NCBI GenBank assembly: GCA_964555295.1
Contig: CAZKRL010000019.1
Coordinates: 1-48,310 of the forward strand
Direction of reading: 5' to 3'
Source: CAZKRL01 sp964555295
Lineage (GTDB): Bacteria; Bacteroidota; Bacteroidia; Flavobacteriales_D; Sanyastnellaceae
DNA: 48,310 nucleotides
Shown: in pieces, positions 33,850-43,214 of the stretch
Numbering within the stretch: position 1 is the stretch's first letter
Layout of the letters: the number at the start of each line of letters is the position of its first letter
Notes under the pieces: generated by a model
Told to the model about the DNA's origin: nothing
The model's database searches: none
What the model saw: the letters and a program-made list of their open reading frames with translations, nothing else
Program-made: the position numbers and the translations under genes

Positions 33850-36006
33850 TCACCCTCTCGCATGCTTCAGCGAGTAAAAGGTTACAAACGCATACCCGAG
33901 TGCCAACATGAGATGAAAAGGAAGCAAACCAAAATCATGTGCTCGAGGCGCAGATCCCGCGTAGCATGCAAAGGTTCTGTTCGCATCGAGCGATCGAATC
34001 TGAGTGCCATCAATCGGTTGGTCTTCTTTTCCGAGGATATTGTAGATGTCACCTTTATTGAGCATTACGGTAAACGCCTTGCCCTTAACGGAGCCATTGA
34101 ACAAATCGGTGCCCGGGGTGATCTCTACGAAGGTGCTATCGTGCATTGCTAACAACGAGGCCTCACCTATAACATTCTTGGAGTTGCTTGCCGTAGGCAC
34201 CAAGTATTTACTGTCATAGACTGCAGAGGGCAACAACCTCTGACCGCCAACATTTTCATCGTCGGAGGTTGCCAGCAAACATTCCACATCGGTGTTTGCG
34301 CTAAGATGAATACCACCTACAAAATAAAGGCCATCGTTTAACTGAGCTACTGATTCAAGTCTTAGCGGAACGACCAGTTTTTCGCCTGCCTTCCAGCTCA
34401 GTTCTTGCTTCCAGCCCGTCAGCTTCGACTCTAAGATTCCACTTCCGGCGCTATCCGCATGCAGAATTAGACGGTGCTCTTCATTACCCGGGAGGTCATC
34501 ACCACTAAAATAGGTAAACCAAAAATCGTTGCCTCGTGTTACTTCCCTGGTTGGCTCCAACTGTGTGAGTGGCTTTTCAGATCTTCCGGTAAATTGAAAG
34601 GCATAAAAAATCCCGGAACAGAAATACAAAAACATAAGAAACTCCAAGACAGTGAGGGGAGAAACCTTAATTGCACGGTATTTCTTGTCTTTCCAAGTAC
34701 CTGTGGTATTAGAGCTAATAGCAAATTTCGGGGTACGAACAAAGGCCGATTTTTTGCCGGTAAAACCTTCTATTACTGCAATGGCATTATGCAGTGAAAG
34801 CCCCATGCTTACTGATAGAAATGCAGGGTATTCCCATAAAAATCTAAAGAACTTCTTGAGGAAATTTTCTTCCGGACGAGAGATCCAATAAAAGAAACCC
34901 AGGAAGAAAAAACTGCTCATAAATACCGTTGCGATATTGAATACAATCTCGAGATTACCGAAATTGTTTTTGATAATGAGCATGGGTACGCTCAATAAGG
35001 ATGTTCCGAAGATGCATAGAAAAACCACAGAGTTCATGAGGTGAAATGCACCATGAATTTTCTGACCGAACGTGAGGTGGCCTGCGTTCCAAACCTTCGG
35101 TAAATTCTTGCGGGTACATTCTGCTGCGCCTTTGGTCCAACGAAACTGTTGTGCCTTCAACGCATTCATTTCGGCCGGCAATTCAGATGGTGATCCAATC
35201 TCCTTGAGATAAATGAATTCCCAACCACGAAGCTGCGCACGATAACTCAAGTCGAGATCCTCTGTAATGGTATCACTTTGCCAACCCCCGGAATCATAAA
35301 TAGCGGTCTTTCTCCAGACACCTGCGGTGCCATTAAAATTGATAAAATTCTGTGTGCTATTTCTGCCTACCTGCTCAACCGTAAAATGCGCGTCCAATCC
35401 AAAAGCCTGTAGTTTCGTGAGCAGTGAGTATTCTTCATTAAGGTGTTCCCAGCGAGTTTGAACTACTCCGATTTTTCCTTCGGAATAAAAATAAGGTATG
35501 GTCTTTTGCAGAAAATCTTTACGAGGAATAAAATCTGCATCAAATATGGCCACGAATTCACCGCTGCATATATCCAAACCATATGACAGTGCGCCCGCCT
35601 TGAAACCTTTACGCTCCGGTCGTTTAACATGATGGATTTTTATTCCCAGTGCTTGTTTCTCAGCAATCTTTTTTGCTGCCACTTCAAAGCTCTCATCAGT
35701 GCTGTCGTCAAGAACCTGAATCTCCAATTTGTCTTTGGGATAATCAAATTCACAGATGGCGTCAATAAGACGCTCGATAACGTAAAGCTCATTATAAACT
35801 GGCAATTGCACTGTCACATGAGGCCATTCGCCGTCAGGCAACGCAGGTTTTTTTCTCTTGATATCGCGATTTCGCGCATACCCGATGGCGAGCTTAAGCT
35901 GAACAATACTGTAAATAAAAAGGAAGATCAGAAAGCTTCCGTATAGCACAATCGCTCCGATAGAGAGCTGGTAGGCGATGTCTCTCAACAAATTGGGTTC
36001 TTGCAT
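33850..36006 (-). CDS. Membrane GT2 (cellulose-synthase-like) glycosyltransferase with inserted IgGFc-binding-like domain
   Basis: The 718-residue protein has a first membrane helix (about 13-40), then a cytoplasmic GT-A domain (60-300) with the processive-type motifs: VLDDSTDES, FDADF (D156, D158), TITED (acid pair E249, D250) and QQFRW (286-290). Helices follow near 317-344, 351-375 and 449-473, with a possible re-entrant segment 393-414 and a basic loop GKKSAFVRTPKF. Residues about 476-690 form a beta-rich domain (RGNDFWFTYF, GLYFVGGIHLSANTDVECLLAT, STFVEITPGTD, FTVMLNKGDIYNILG) like the IgGFc-binding N-terminal family. The last helix (693-713; LLPFHLMLALGYAFVTFYSL) ends in basic residues. 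The positive-inside rule puts the insert in the periplasm. The ATG at 36006 was chosen; earlier ATGs at 36132 and 36054 add a poor sequence. It is divergent from lptF. Confidence 0.85.
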   Translation of the reverse strand: MQEPNLLRDIAYQLSIGAIVLYGSFLIFLFIYSIVQLKLAIGYARNRDIKRKKPALPDGEWPHVTVQLPVYNELYVIERLIDAICEFDYPKDKLEIQVLDDSTDESFEVAAKKIAEKQALGIKIHHVKRPERKGFKAGALSYGLDICSGEFVAIFDADFIPRKDFLQKTIPYFYSEGKIGVVQTRWEHLNEEYSLLTKLQAFGLDAHFTVEQVGRNSTQNFINFNGTAGVWRKTAIYDSGGWQSDTITEDLDLSYRAQLRGWEFIYLKEIGSPSELPAEMNALKAQQFRWTKGAAECTRKNLPKVWNAGHLTFGQKIHGAFHLMNSVVFLCIFGTSLLSVPMLIIKNNFGNLEIVFNIATVFMSSFFFLGFFYWISRPEENFLKKFFRFLWEYPAFLSVSMGLSLHNAIAVIEGFTGKKSAFVRTPKFAISSNTTGTWKDKKYRAIKVSPLTVLEFLMFLYFCSGIFYAFQFTGRSEKPLTQLEPTREVTRGNDFWFTYFSGDDLPGNEEHRLILHADSAGSGILESKLTGWKQELSWKAGEKLVVPLRLESVAQLNDGLYFVGGIHLSANTDVECLLATSDDENVGGQRLLPSAVYDSKYLVPTASNSKNVIGEASLLAMHDSTFVEITPGTDLFNGSVKGKAFTVMLNKGDIYNILGKEDQPIDGTQIRSLDANRTFACYAGSAPRAHDFGLLPFHLMLALGYAFVTFYSLKHARG

Positions 36007-36016
36007 AATCTTCGGC

Positions 36017-36024
36017 GCAAGGTA
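36017..36024 (-). promoter_or_regulatory. Possible -7 promoter element TACCTTGC
   Basis: The minus strand has TACCTTGC 10 nt before the glycosyltransferase ATG at 36006; it departs from the TAnnTTTG consensus at the last two positions. It forms one half of a possible divergent promoter region with the lptF side. Confidence 0.25.
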
Positions 36025-36083
36025 GTAGGTTTTGATTTGTTTCGGCAATATCATCAACTTAGAAATAGCATGCGCTGAGATGC

Positions 36084-36091
36084 TATTTTTG
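36084..36091 (+). promoter_or_regulatory. Possible -7 promoter element TATTTTTG of the lptF operon
   Basis: Exact TAnnTTTG match, 15 nt before the GTG at 36107. It overlaps the alternative ATG start region at 36080, favouring the GTG. No TTTG -33 box is evident at 17-23 nt. Confidence 0.35.
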
Positions 36092-36106
36092 TGGCAATAC
36101 ATTGTT

Positions 36107-37555
36107 GTGAAGAAACTATCGGTATTGCTCATCCGCAGTTACGTGGGTCCGTTCGCGATCACCTTCCTTGTGGCAATGTTTATTTTTGAGATGCAGTTCA
36201 TCTGGGTTTATCTGGATGATTTGATGGGTAAAGGACTTGAGCCTTGGGTCATTTTCAAACTGTTATTTTTCGCTTCCGCACGTGTAGTGAACATGGCGCT
36301 GCCACTGGCGATTCTGATGAGCAGCATCATGACTATGGGAGCCATGGCTGAAAATTTCGAACTCACCGCCATGAAAAGTGCGGGAGCATCACTGTTAAAA
36401 ATCATGCGCCCCCTTTTGTTTGTGAGTTTACTCATCGCGGGTGGAGCTTTCGTGTTCGCTAATAATCTCTGGCCTGTAGCTAACCTGAAGTGCCGCACGC
36501 TTTTGTTTAGTATCATAAAGCAACGACCTTCACTGAATCTTTCGAGTGGCGTGTTTTATAACGGAATTGAAGGTGTCTCCATCAGGGCCTCAAAAGTGGA
36601 CAATGAAAAAGGCGACCTTGAAGATATTCTTATCTATGATTATCAGGCAGGTGATCGCGCTAACAGAAGTGTGCTTCGCGCTGAACGCGGCAAAATGACT
36701 CAAACCGAAGACAAACGGTTCATGCTTTTGGAGTTAGAAAAGGGCGTTTCCTACAACGAACAACGAGAGGAAAAAGTGAATAAGCCCGGTGTGCGCCCCG
36801 CTGTGAAAGACAAAGATTACCCTCTAATAACCGGGAGTTTCGATAAGATGACCTTGCGCTTCGATCTGAGCTCACTCGCTTTTAAAGCAGATGATGATGA
36901 GGCCATGAAAAACCCCGCTGAAATGATGAACGTAGGGCAGCTCAATCAATATATCGACAGTATGGAATGGCAGTTGGATACCACTTACAACTCATACGCT
37001 GCTAATGCCTCAAGATTATTCAAAACCCGTTTGCTCGGTGCCGAGGCATTGCCCGAGAAAGGGCATAAACCTTTGGACTGGTCAAAACTTCCACCGCCCA
37101 TCGCCCGCAAGGCCGTACAGCATGCAATCGAAAACTCCAGGAAACAATCAGAACAACACGATCGTCAGTTACAATTTCTGGAAAGCAAACAGAAGAGTTT
37201 AAATCGATTCAGCATGGAGTGGCATCGCAAGTTTTTCCTCGCGGTCGTATGCGTTGTTTTATTTTTTATCGGAGCGCCCCTTGGAGCAATCATCAGAAAA
37301 GGCGGATTAGGAATGCCAACCATGTATGCGTTGGGACTTTTTATTCTATACCAGTTGCTAACCATGATGGGTGAGCGTATGGCACGCAATCAAATTGTTG
37401 ACGCTTGGCTGGGCATGTGGATGAGCACCCTGGTTCTATTCCCGCTGGCATTATTCATAACCATTCGAGCGTCGCGTGAAGCCCGCATTCAGACCCAATT
37501 TTCAATCACCCGGTTGACTCAGCCATTTCGAAAATTTTTCACTCGGACTAAATAG
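36107..37555 (+). CDS. LptF/LptG-family lipopolysaccharide export permease
   Basis: The 482-residue YjgP/YjgQ protein begins with VKKLSVLLIRSYVGPFAITFL. Three membrane helices follow at the N-terminus (with VNMALPLAILMSSIMTMG and the coupling segment ENFELTAMKSAGASLLKIMRP). Next are a long beta-jellyroll periplasmic part (about 150-380), a coiled helix, and three C-terminal helices (IGAPLGAIIRKGGLGMPT is a diagnostic segment). With LptB and LptC it extracts lipopolysaccharide from the inner membrane. The GTG start is inferred from the promoter position and the family's usual N-terminus; the ATG at 36080 is the alternative. It is followed 2 nt later by a GT4 glycosyltransferase, so LPS export and sugar transfer are in one operon. 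No LptB gene is seen here. Confidence 0.88.
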   Translation: MKKLSVLLIRSYVGPFAITFLVAMFIFEMQFIWVYLDDLMGKGLEPWVIFKLLFFASARVVNMALPLAILMSSIMTMGAMAENFELTAMKSAGASLLKIMRPLLFVSLLIAGGAFVFANNLWPVANLKCRTLLFSIIKQRPSLNLSSGVFYNGIEGVSIRASKVDNEKGDLEDILIYDYQAGDRANRSVLRAERGKMTQTEDKRFMLLELEKGVSYNEQREEKVNKPGVRPAVKDKDYPLITGSFDKMTLRFDLSSLAFKADDDEAMKNPAEMMNVGQLNQYIDSMEWQLDTTYNSYAANASRLFKTRLLGAEALPEKGHKPLDWSKLPPPIARKAVQHAIENSRKQSEQHDRQLQFLESKQKSLNRFSMEWHRKFFLAVVCVVLFFIGAPLGAIIRKGGLGMPTMYALGLFILYQLLTMMGERMARNQIVDAWLGMWMSTLVLFPLALFITIRASREARIQTQFSITRLTQPFRKFFTRTK

Positions 37556-37557
37556 GC

Positions 37558-38757
37558 ATGAAGATTTTACAATTATGCCATAAACCACCCATGCCCGCCC
37601 GTGACGGCGGATGTATTGCCATGAATAATATCACGCAAGGTTTATTAATGGGTGGGCATAAGGTGAAAATACTTTCCATCTTCACTTCGAAACATGATCT
37701 CGATCTGGACTCTCTATCAGATGATTACCTCAATGCTACAAAAATTGAGGGGGTTTTCGTAAATACGGAGGTAAATCTTGTTGATGCGCTTTCGAGTTAT
37801 ATCACGAGCGACTCGTACAACGTAAATCGCTTTTTCAGTGTTGATTTCGATATCCGGCTCACTTCCATTTTAAAACGCGAGCAATTTGATGTCGTGCATT
37901 TGGAGAGCTTATTCATGACTCCCTATGTAGCCACAATCAAACGGTATACTCAATGTCCGGTAGTGTTACGATCTCACAACCTTGAATTTATTATTTGGGA
38001 AAAAATTGCACGGGGCACACGTAATCCATTTAAACGCATTTACCTGTCATATCTCGCCAGGAAACTGAGAGAATATGAATTGAGTGCTATGAACCATGTG
38101 CACGGGATAGCAGCAATTAGTGAAGAAGACCGCAAAAGATATTTGGATTTGGGAGTGAGAAAACCCATTTGCGTTGTTCCCTTAGGGATTAACACCGACG
38201 AATACTCGCATACAAATGACAATTCCGAATTGGCATTATTTCACCTGGGTGCAATGGATTGGAGCCCTAATGTTGAGGGCGTCCGTTGGTTTCTCGATAC
38301 AATATGGCCGGCAATTCATGCAAAATTTCCCAATCTGAAATTATATCTGGCCGGGAGGAATATGCCACCTGAGCTTCTTGACAGACATGAACCTAATGTA
38401 AGCATATTAGGAGCGGTAACCGATGGACGTGAATTTGTGAGATCAAAGCAAATTATGATTGTACCCCTGCTTAGTGCCGGAGGAATTCGCGTTAAAATCA
38501 TTGAAGGAATGGCACTCGGGAAATTGGTTATTTCCACATCACTGGGAGCAGATGGCCTCAATTGTGTAGATGGTGAGCATCTCATGCTTGCCGATAGAAA
38601 AGAACAATGGCTAGAGTGTATAGAGAAGCTATTGAACGATGCAGGTCTTCGCGAGCGCATGGCTCATAAAGCGACTCAGCATATACGTTCTCATTTTACC
38701 ATGCAGTCAGTTACCACCAAACTGGTTTCTTTCTATAAAGAATTAAAGCGTTCATGA
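37558..38757 (+). CDS. GT4-family glycosyltransferase
   Basis: The 399-residue GT-B protein has an N-terminal acceptor domain starting MKILQLCHKPPMPARDGGCIAMNN and containing VVHLESLFMTPYV and VVLRSHNLEF. The C-terminal donor-binding domain has FHLGAMDWSPNVEGVRWFL, SVSILGAVTDGREFV-like IVPLLSAGGIRVKIIEGMALG and ISTSLGADGL, the E-x(7)-E region of family GT4. It transfers a sugar from a nucleotide donor; the acceptor is probably a surface glycolipid or polysaccharide. It sits between lptF (2-nt gap) and a second GT4 gene (4-nt ATGA overlap), so it is cotranscribed with both. Confidence 0.88.
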   Translation: MKILQLCHKPPMPARDGGCIAMNNITQGLLMGGHKVKILSIFTSKHDLDLDSLSDDYLNATKIEGVFVNTEVNLVDALSSYITSDSYNVNRFFSVDFDIRLTSILKREQFDVVHLESLFMTPYVATIKRYTQCPVVLRSHNLEFIIWEKIARGTRNPFKRIYLSYLARKLREYELSAMNHVHGIAAISEEDRKRYLDLGVRKPICVVPLGINTDEYSHTNDNSELALFHLGAMDWSPNVEGVRWFLDTIWPAIHAKFPNLKLYLAGRNMPPELLDRHEPNVSILGAVTDGREFVRSKQIMIVPLLSAGGIRVKIIEGMALGKLVISTSLGADGLNCVDGEHLMLADRKEQWLECIEKLLNDAGLRERMAHKATQHIRSHFTMQSVTTKLVSFYKELKRS

Positions 38758-39917
38758 AACTTTTGGTGCTTTCATCCAGAATTCCCTGGCCCATTGAAAA
38801 AGGGGATAAGTTGAGATTGTATTATCAGTTGAAGGAGCTTTCGAAGCACCACGAAATTGTGTTGTGCTGTTTGTCGGAAAATGATATGAGTGAATCCGCG
38901 ATGCAAGCGCTGCAGCCATTCTGCAAGCGTATCGTAATATTAAAATTGCATCGTTTCATCCGTTGGTTCAATGTTGCTTTGGGCATCATCTCTCGCAGAC
39001 CCTTTCAGGTTTTGTACTTTTTTCAGCGTAAGGCATCCCGCCAATTGCGATATATCATCGACGAGGAAAAACCCCAGCATATTTATTGTCAACTCATCCG
39101 TTGCGCTGAGTATGTAAAGGATATCGTTGAGATCCCTAAAACGATTGACTATATGGATGCGCTTAGCTCCGGTATGCGCAGGAGGTGGGCGAAATCAGGT
39201 TTTTTCACACGTTTCATCATTCGCGAGGAGGCAGAAAGATTGGAGCGTTACGAGCAAATCATCTTTGAGTATTTCGACCATCACACCATAATCAGTAAAC
39301 AAGACTGTGACCTGATGAAACACCCCCAGCGAAATAAGATTGAAATTATTCGCAACGGCATTGATGCGTCATTCTTTGAATCTGTTGTACCCATCTTTGA
39401 CTTTCACTTGCTCTTTTGCGGCAACATGTCTTATCCACCCAACATTGAAGCTAGCAAGCGCATTGTCAATGATATTCTTCCCATTCTGCAAAAACAAAAG
39501 CCAGAAATCTCAGTGATGTTGGCAGGCGCTGATCCTTCTCGCTCAGTAAGATCATTGCAACAACCTTCAGTGTATGTTACCGGGTGGATAGATGACATCC
39601 GAGCCGCCTATTCATCCGCAAAGGTTTTTTTGGCTCCCATGATTACCGGAAGTGGCATGCAGAATAAGCTCTTGGAAGCAATGGCTGCCGGCCTACCATG
39701 TGTAACTACACGTCTCGCAGCTGATGCTCTGCAAGCAACCGATGGGGTGAATATTATTGTGTGTGATACCGACGAGGATTTCGCTCAAGCAGTTGACAAA
39801 CTTCTTTGTGATAATGTGCATTATCATAGAATTGCATTAGCAGGTAAGAAATTTGTAGAACAAAATTTTCGATGGGAAAATTCAGTTCGTGATCTCGAAG
39901 CACTTCTGCTATCTTAG
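38754..39917 (+). CDS. GT4-family glycosyltransferase (similar to PEP-CTERM/EpsH-type sugar transferases)
   Basis: The 387-residue GT-B protein starts MKLLVLSSRIPWPIEKGDKLR, the opening seen in the Stp1/TIGR03087-type sugar transferases. It has a conserved IDYMDALSSGMRRR segment and the donor-domain pattern FCGNMSYPPNIEAS, VTGWIDDIRAAYSSAKVFLAPM, SGMQNKLLEAMAAGLPCVTT. The start overlaps the previous gene (ATGA), and 12 nt separate it from the M1 peptidase gene. Donor and acceptor sugars are not deducible. Confidence 0.85.
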   Translation: MKLLVLSSRIPWPIEKGDKLRLYYQLKELSKHHEIVLCCLSENDMSESAMQALQPFCKRIVILKLHRFIRWFNVALGIISRRPFQVLYFFQRKASRQLRYIIDEEKPQHIYCQLIRCAEYVKDIVEIPKTIDYMDALSSGMRRRWAKSGFFTRFIIREEAERLERYEQIIFEYFDHHTIISKQDCDLMKHPQRNKIEIIRNGIDASFFESVVPIFDFHLLFCGNMSYPPNIEASKRIVNDILPILQKQKPEISVMLAGADPSRSVRSLQQPSVYVTGWIDDIRAAYSSAKVFLAPMITGSGMQNKLLEAMAAGLPCVTTRLAADALQATDGVNIIVCDTDEDFAQAVDKLLCDNVHYHRIALAGKKFVEQNFRWENSVRDLEALLLS

Positions 39918-39929
39918 TAAATATATTTT

Positions 39930-42362
39930 ATGCTGATGAGATACATATCTGTGCTGGTATTATGCCTTGTTTCTTTCATTACATTTTCACAAAACCGTCC
40001 GGAACGCAGAAAGTGTCATAACGCCCGCGCCAACGGTTTGGCCCGGCCCGAAAATCTCTACATCAATAGTCGCGATATCAATCCCAGTATCGCTCGAAGT
40101 GATACGTTTGATATTCGTGCCTACGATATTCAGATCGATGTTACAGATTACGCCGGACATACTATCAATGCCGTGACGACTATCACCTTCTCTCCTCAAC
40201 TACCAGGAAACACGGGTATTACACTTGATCTCATGCAGCTTACAACTGATAGTGTCTGGTCAAGTGCGGGGTCACATAATTTCAGTCATGACGGCATGCT
40301 GCTTTTTGTGAATATGGGATTCGAATTACAGGTGGATAGTTTGTATGAACTATCTGTTGCCTATCATGGCGAACCCTACCGTGATCCTGTTTGGGGAGGT
40401 TTCTATTTCGAAAGCAACTATATCTATAATCTCGGAATTGGCCTCTCTACCATACCACCCAATTTTGGGAAGGTGTGGTACCCCTGTTTTGATTCTTTCG
40501 TTGAGCGCGCCACGTATACCTATCATGTGAAAAGTGCTGGCGGCCGCAAGGCACACTGCCAGGGTGATCTTATTAGCGAAGAACTATTGGGTGGCGATAC
40601 ATTGATTCGCACATTCGAATTCAATCATCCCATCCCCACGCACCTGAGCGCTATTGCCGTTTCCAATTATGTTGATCTGGATTACGATCACAACGGTGTT
40701 TACGGTATCGTTCCGGTTAGACTTACCGGAAGAGAGAATCAAATCAACAGTATGCAATCGGTAATGCAAAATATACCTGGAGCAATCGATGCATGCGAAT
40801 ATTGGTACGGACCTCATGCATGGGATCGCGTGGGATATGTGCTTACCACCGACGGAGCTCTTGAAATCCCTACCAATATTGCCTATCCCGATTATATGAC
40901 CTCCCAAAGCGTGGCTTCCAACAATGATTTGCTGAGCCATGAGCTAGGACATCATTGGTGGGGTGATGTGGTAACACCGCACAATCATAATGATATGTGG
41001 TTAAAGGAAGGGCCCGCCGAATATTCTTCTCATCTTCTTGAGGAATGGCTATACGGTCGCGAAAGTTTTATCAGAAAGGTCAAGTTGAATCACGAGGATG
41101 TTTTGAAAAACGCTCACATCGATGATGCTGGTTTTCAGCCGATGTCGCCCATGCCCGACGCCCACATATACGGAACACATACCTATTATAAAGGCGCCTC
41201 TGTCTTGCATAATCTGCGGGGATATCTGGGGGATCATCTTTTCCGGCAGGGCATGTCATACATACAAGAAGGTTATGCAGATACCGATATGACACCCGAC
41301 CAGTTTCGCGATCATCTTGAAGAAGGAACGGACCAAGAGCTCGATGACTTTTTCAATGATCAAATCTATCAACCGGGTTTTTCTGTGTTTGTGGTAGATT
41401 CCTTTTCTGTCGCAACGGAGGGCCCTAATCCCTTGGTAAACGTCTTTGTTCAACAGAAACTCCGTGCTTGCAATAATTACTATCACAATGTGCCAATAGA
41501 CATCAGTTTCATATCTTCGGAAGGGTATGTTTACGATGCACAAATTTTGGCAGGAAATCAATTTTCAGAGCATGCATTTGTGGTTCCATTCACACCCGCA
41601 AAGGTTTGGCTCAATCGTTACAATCGATTGAATCAGGCACGGCTCGATCATGAGTTTATGGCCTATACCGATATATCCTTTTTACCCACCATTCCATATA
41701 CAGATGTCAGGGTGTACAAAGAGAGTGTGGTTGATTCTTGCCTATTGAGGGTAGAGCATATTTGGGCGGCTCCTGATGCCGGACCGCTCTCAGCCGGCAT
41801 CGACTCAATTTCTTCTTCCCATTATTGGCAAATCGATGGTTTACTGAATGAAGGGGATCACTTTTCAGGGCGCTTTTATTATGAGGGCGCGTTGCCGACG
41901 GATCTCGACTATGCTATGTTCAATAGTTCAGAAGTGAATGCCGTATTACTGTATCGCAAAGACGCTTCAGAGCCGTGGCGATTCTGTCCTGCCTCAGATC
42001 CAACACCGGGAGGTCTCACCAACGGTAGCGGTTATGTTTTGGTGGATACACTGCTTTTAGGTCAGTATGCTTTTGGCAAAGGCGATGTCTCCTTGCCTGT
42101 ATCGAACTTTTCTGCTAATGATGTAGTGAAGGTATTTCCCAATCCATCTAACGATATATTGTTTCTTGATTTACCTTCCAACACTAGCGAATTATCAATT
42201 GACATTATAGATATCTCCGGCAAGGTTTTTCAATCATCAACTTTCGATGCAATGAGAAACGATCGAATCTCGATTGATGTTTCGCATTTGCCCGCAGGCA
42301 TCTACACTTTGAAATGGCGCGATAAAACCTGGCACAGTCAAAGGTTTACCGTAATTCACTAA
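39930..42362 (+). CDS. Secreted M1-family metallopeptidase with T9SS type A tail
   Basis: The 810-residue protein has a signal peptide (MRYISVLVLCLVSFITFSQ) and the aminopeptidase N fold. The zinc site HELGHH gives H337, E338 and H341, with E360 in WLKEGPAEY at the expected 18-residue spacing. YYKGASVLHNLR carries the usual Tyr. The exopeptidase motif GxMEN, which binds the substrate amino terminus, reads G-A-L-E-I (309-313), so the specificity may differ from classical aminopeptidases. The tail from VFPNPSNDIL to the end is a type A sorting domain. Inferred role: extracellular peptide digestion. Two ATGs (39930, 39936) could be the start. It is the last gene of the lptF-GT4-GT4 run, 12 nt after the second GT4, and converges with ung. 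Confidence 0.9.
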   Translation: MLMRYISVLVLCLVSFITFSQNRPERRKCHNARANGLARPENLYINSRDINPSIARSDTFDIRAYDIQIDVTDYAGHTINAVTTITFSPQLPGNTGITLDLMQLTTDSVWSSAGSHNFSHDGMLLFVNMGFELQVDSLYELSVAYHGEPYRDPVWGGFYFESNYIYNLGIGLSTIPPNFGKVWYPCFDSFVERATYTYHVKSAGGRKAHCQGDLISEELLGGDTLIRTFEFNHPIPTHLSAIAVSNYVDLDYDHNGVYGIVPVRLTGRENQINSMQSVMQNIPGAIDACEYWYGPHAWDRVGYVLTTDGALEIPTNIAYPDYMTSQSVASNNDLLSHELGHHWWGDVVTPHNHNDMWLKEGPAEYSSHLLEEWLYGRESFIRKVKLNHEDVLKNAHIDDAGFQPMSPMPDAHIYGTHTYYKGASVLHNLRGYLGDHLFRQGMSYIQEGYADTDMTPDQFRDHLEEGTDQELDDFFNDQIYQPGFSVFVVDSFSVATEGPNPLVNVFVQQKLRACNNYYHNVPIDISFISSEGYVYDAQILAGNQFSEHAFVVPFTPAKVWLNRYNRLNQARLDHEFMAYTDISFLPTIPYTDVRVYKESVVDSCLLRVEHIWAAPDAGPLSAGIDSISSSHYWQIDGLLNEGDHFSGRFYYEGALPTDLDYAMFNSSEVNAVLLYRKDASEPWRFCPASDPTPGGLTNGSGYVLVDTLLLGQYAFGKGDVSLPVSNFSANDVVKVFPNPSNDILFLDLPSNTSELSIDIIDISGKVFQSSTFDAMRNDRISIDVSHLPAGIYTLKWRDKTWHSQRFTVIH

Positions 42363-42385
42363 TGCAATGAGCGCCTGTAAGTCAA

Positions 42386-43051
42386 TCACCAATGAATTGT
42401 CGACTTTGAAAGTGCCTCTAAATATTTATTGGCTAAAGAGAAATGTTTACACCCAATAAATCCCTGATAGGCCGAAAGCGGAGAAGGATGTGGTGCTTTC
42501 AATATCAAGTGCTTGTTTGTATCAATCCATATTTCTTTCTTCTGAGCGTATTGTCCCCATAACATAAAAACTACATGATCCTGATTTTTACTGATCATGG
42601 AAATCACCTCATCCGTAAAATGCTCCCACCCAAAGTGTGCATGTGAACCTGGTTTTTTCTCTTCGACGGTAAGTACTGTATTAAGCAGAAATACCCCTTG
42701 CTCAGCCCAGCGAGTAAGGTCCGTTATTGGCATGCCGGCAACATCCTGCAATGCCTCCTTCAAAATGTTTCTCAGCGATGGTGGTGGCTTCTGCCCCAAT
42801 GCTACCGAAAACGCAAGACCATTGGCCTGTCCTTGGCCGTGGTATGGGTCCTGTCCAAGAATTACAACCTTCACATTTCCCAACGGTGTCAGCTCAAATG
42901 CCCGAAAAATTTTTTCTCTCGGAGGATAGCACTTGCCCTTTGCATAGCCTTCATCAACAAAACGTTGCAAAGCCCGCCATTCAGGTCGTTGCATAAACTC
43001 GCATAGCCCTGCCGACCATGATGTTTCGTTAATCTCCAATGAGCTGCGCAT
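42386..43051 (-). CDS. ung: Uracil-DNA glycosylase
   Basis: The 221-residue family 1 UDG has the catalytic water-activating Asp in GQDPYHG (D68), the uracil-specificity section QGVFLLNTVLTVE, and the minor-groove loop HPSPLSAYQGFIGCKHFS. It removes uracil from DNA to start base-excision repair. The usual loop has SAH; here it is SAY. ATG at 43051. A TACTTTTA element at 43056-43063 (minus strand) is a weak -7 candidate. It is divergent from uvrC (163 nt, no other gene or structure seen) and convergent with the M1 peptidase gene. Confidence 0.95.
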   Translation of the reverse strand: MRSSLEINETSWSAGLCEFMQRPEWRALQRFVDEGYAKGKCYPPREKIFRAFELTPLGNVKVVILGQDPYHGQGQANGLAFSVALGQKPPPSLRNILKEALQDVAGMPITDLTRWAEQGVFLLNTVLTVEEKKPGSHAHFGWEHFTDEVISMISKNQDHVVFMLWGQYAQKKEIWIDTNKHLILKAPHPSPLSAYQGFIGCKHFSLANKYLEALSKSTIHW

Positions 43052-43214
43052 GTCCTAAAAGTAGTGCATTGATAAGAGATGAGAATCTGCAATGTATTTC
43101 ACTAATGCCTCAAGCGACCACAATTCTATCATCGAATTACCTTGATAAAAATTCTCGGGACAATTAAGAGTGTATGTTGCGACATTAACTATGTAATTTT
43201 CCGCTTTCAATTCC

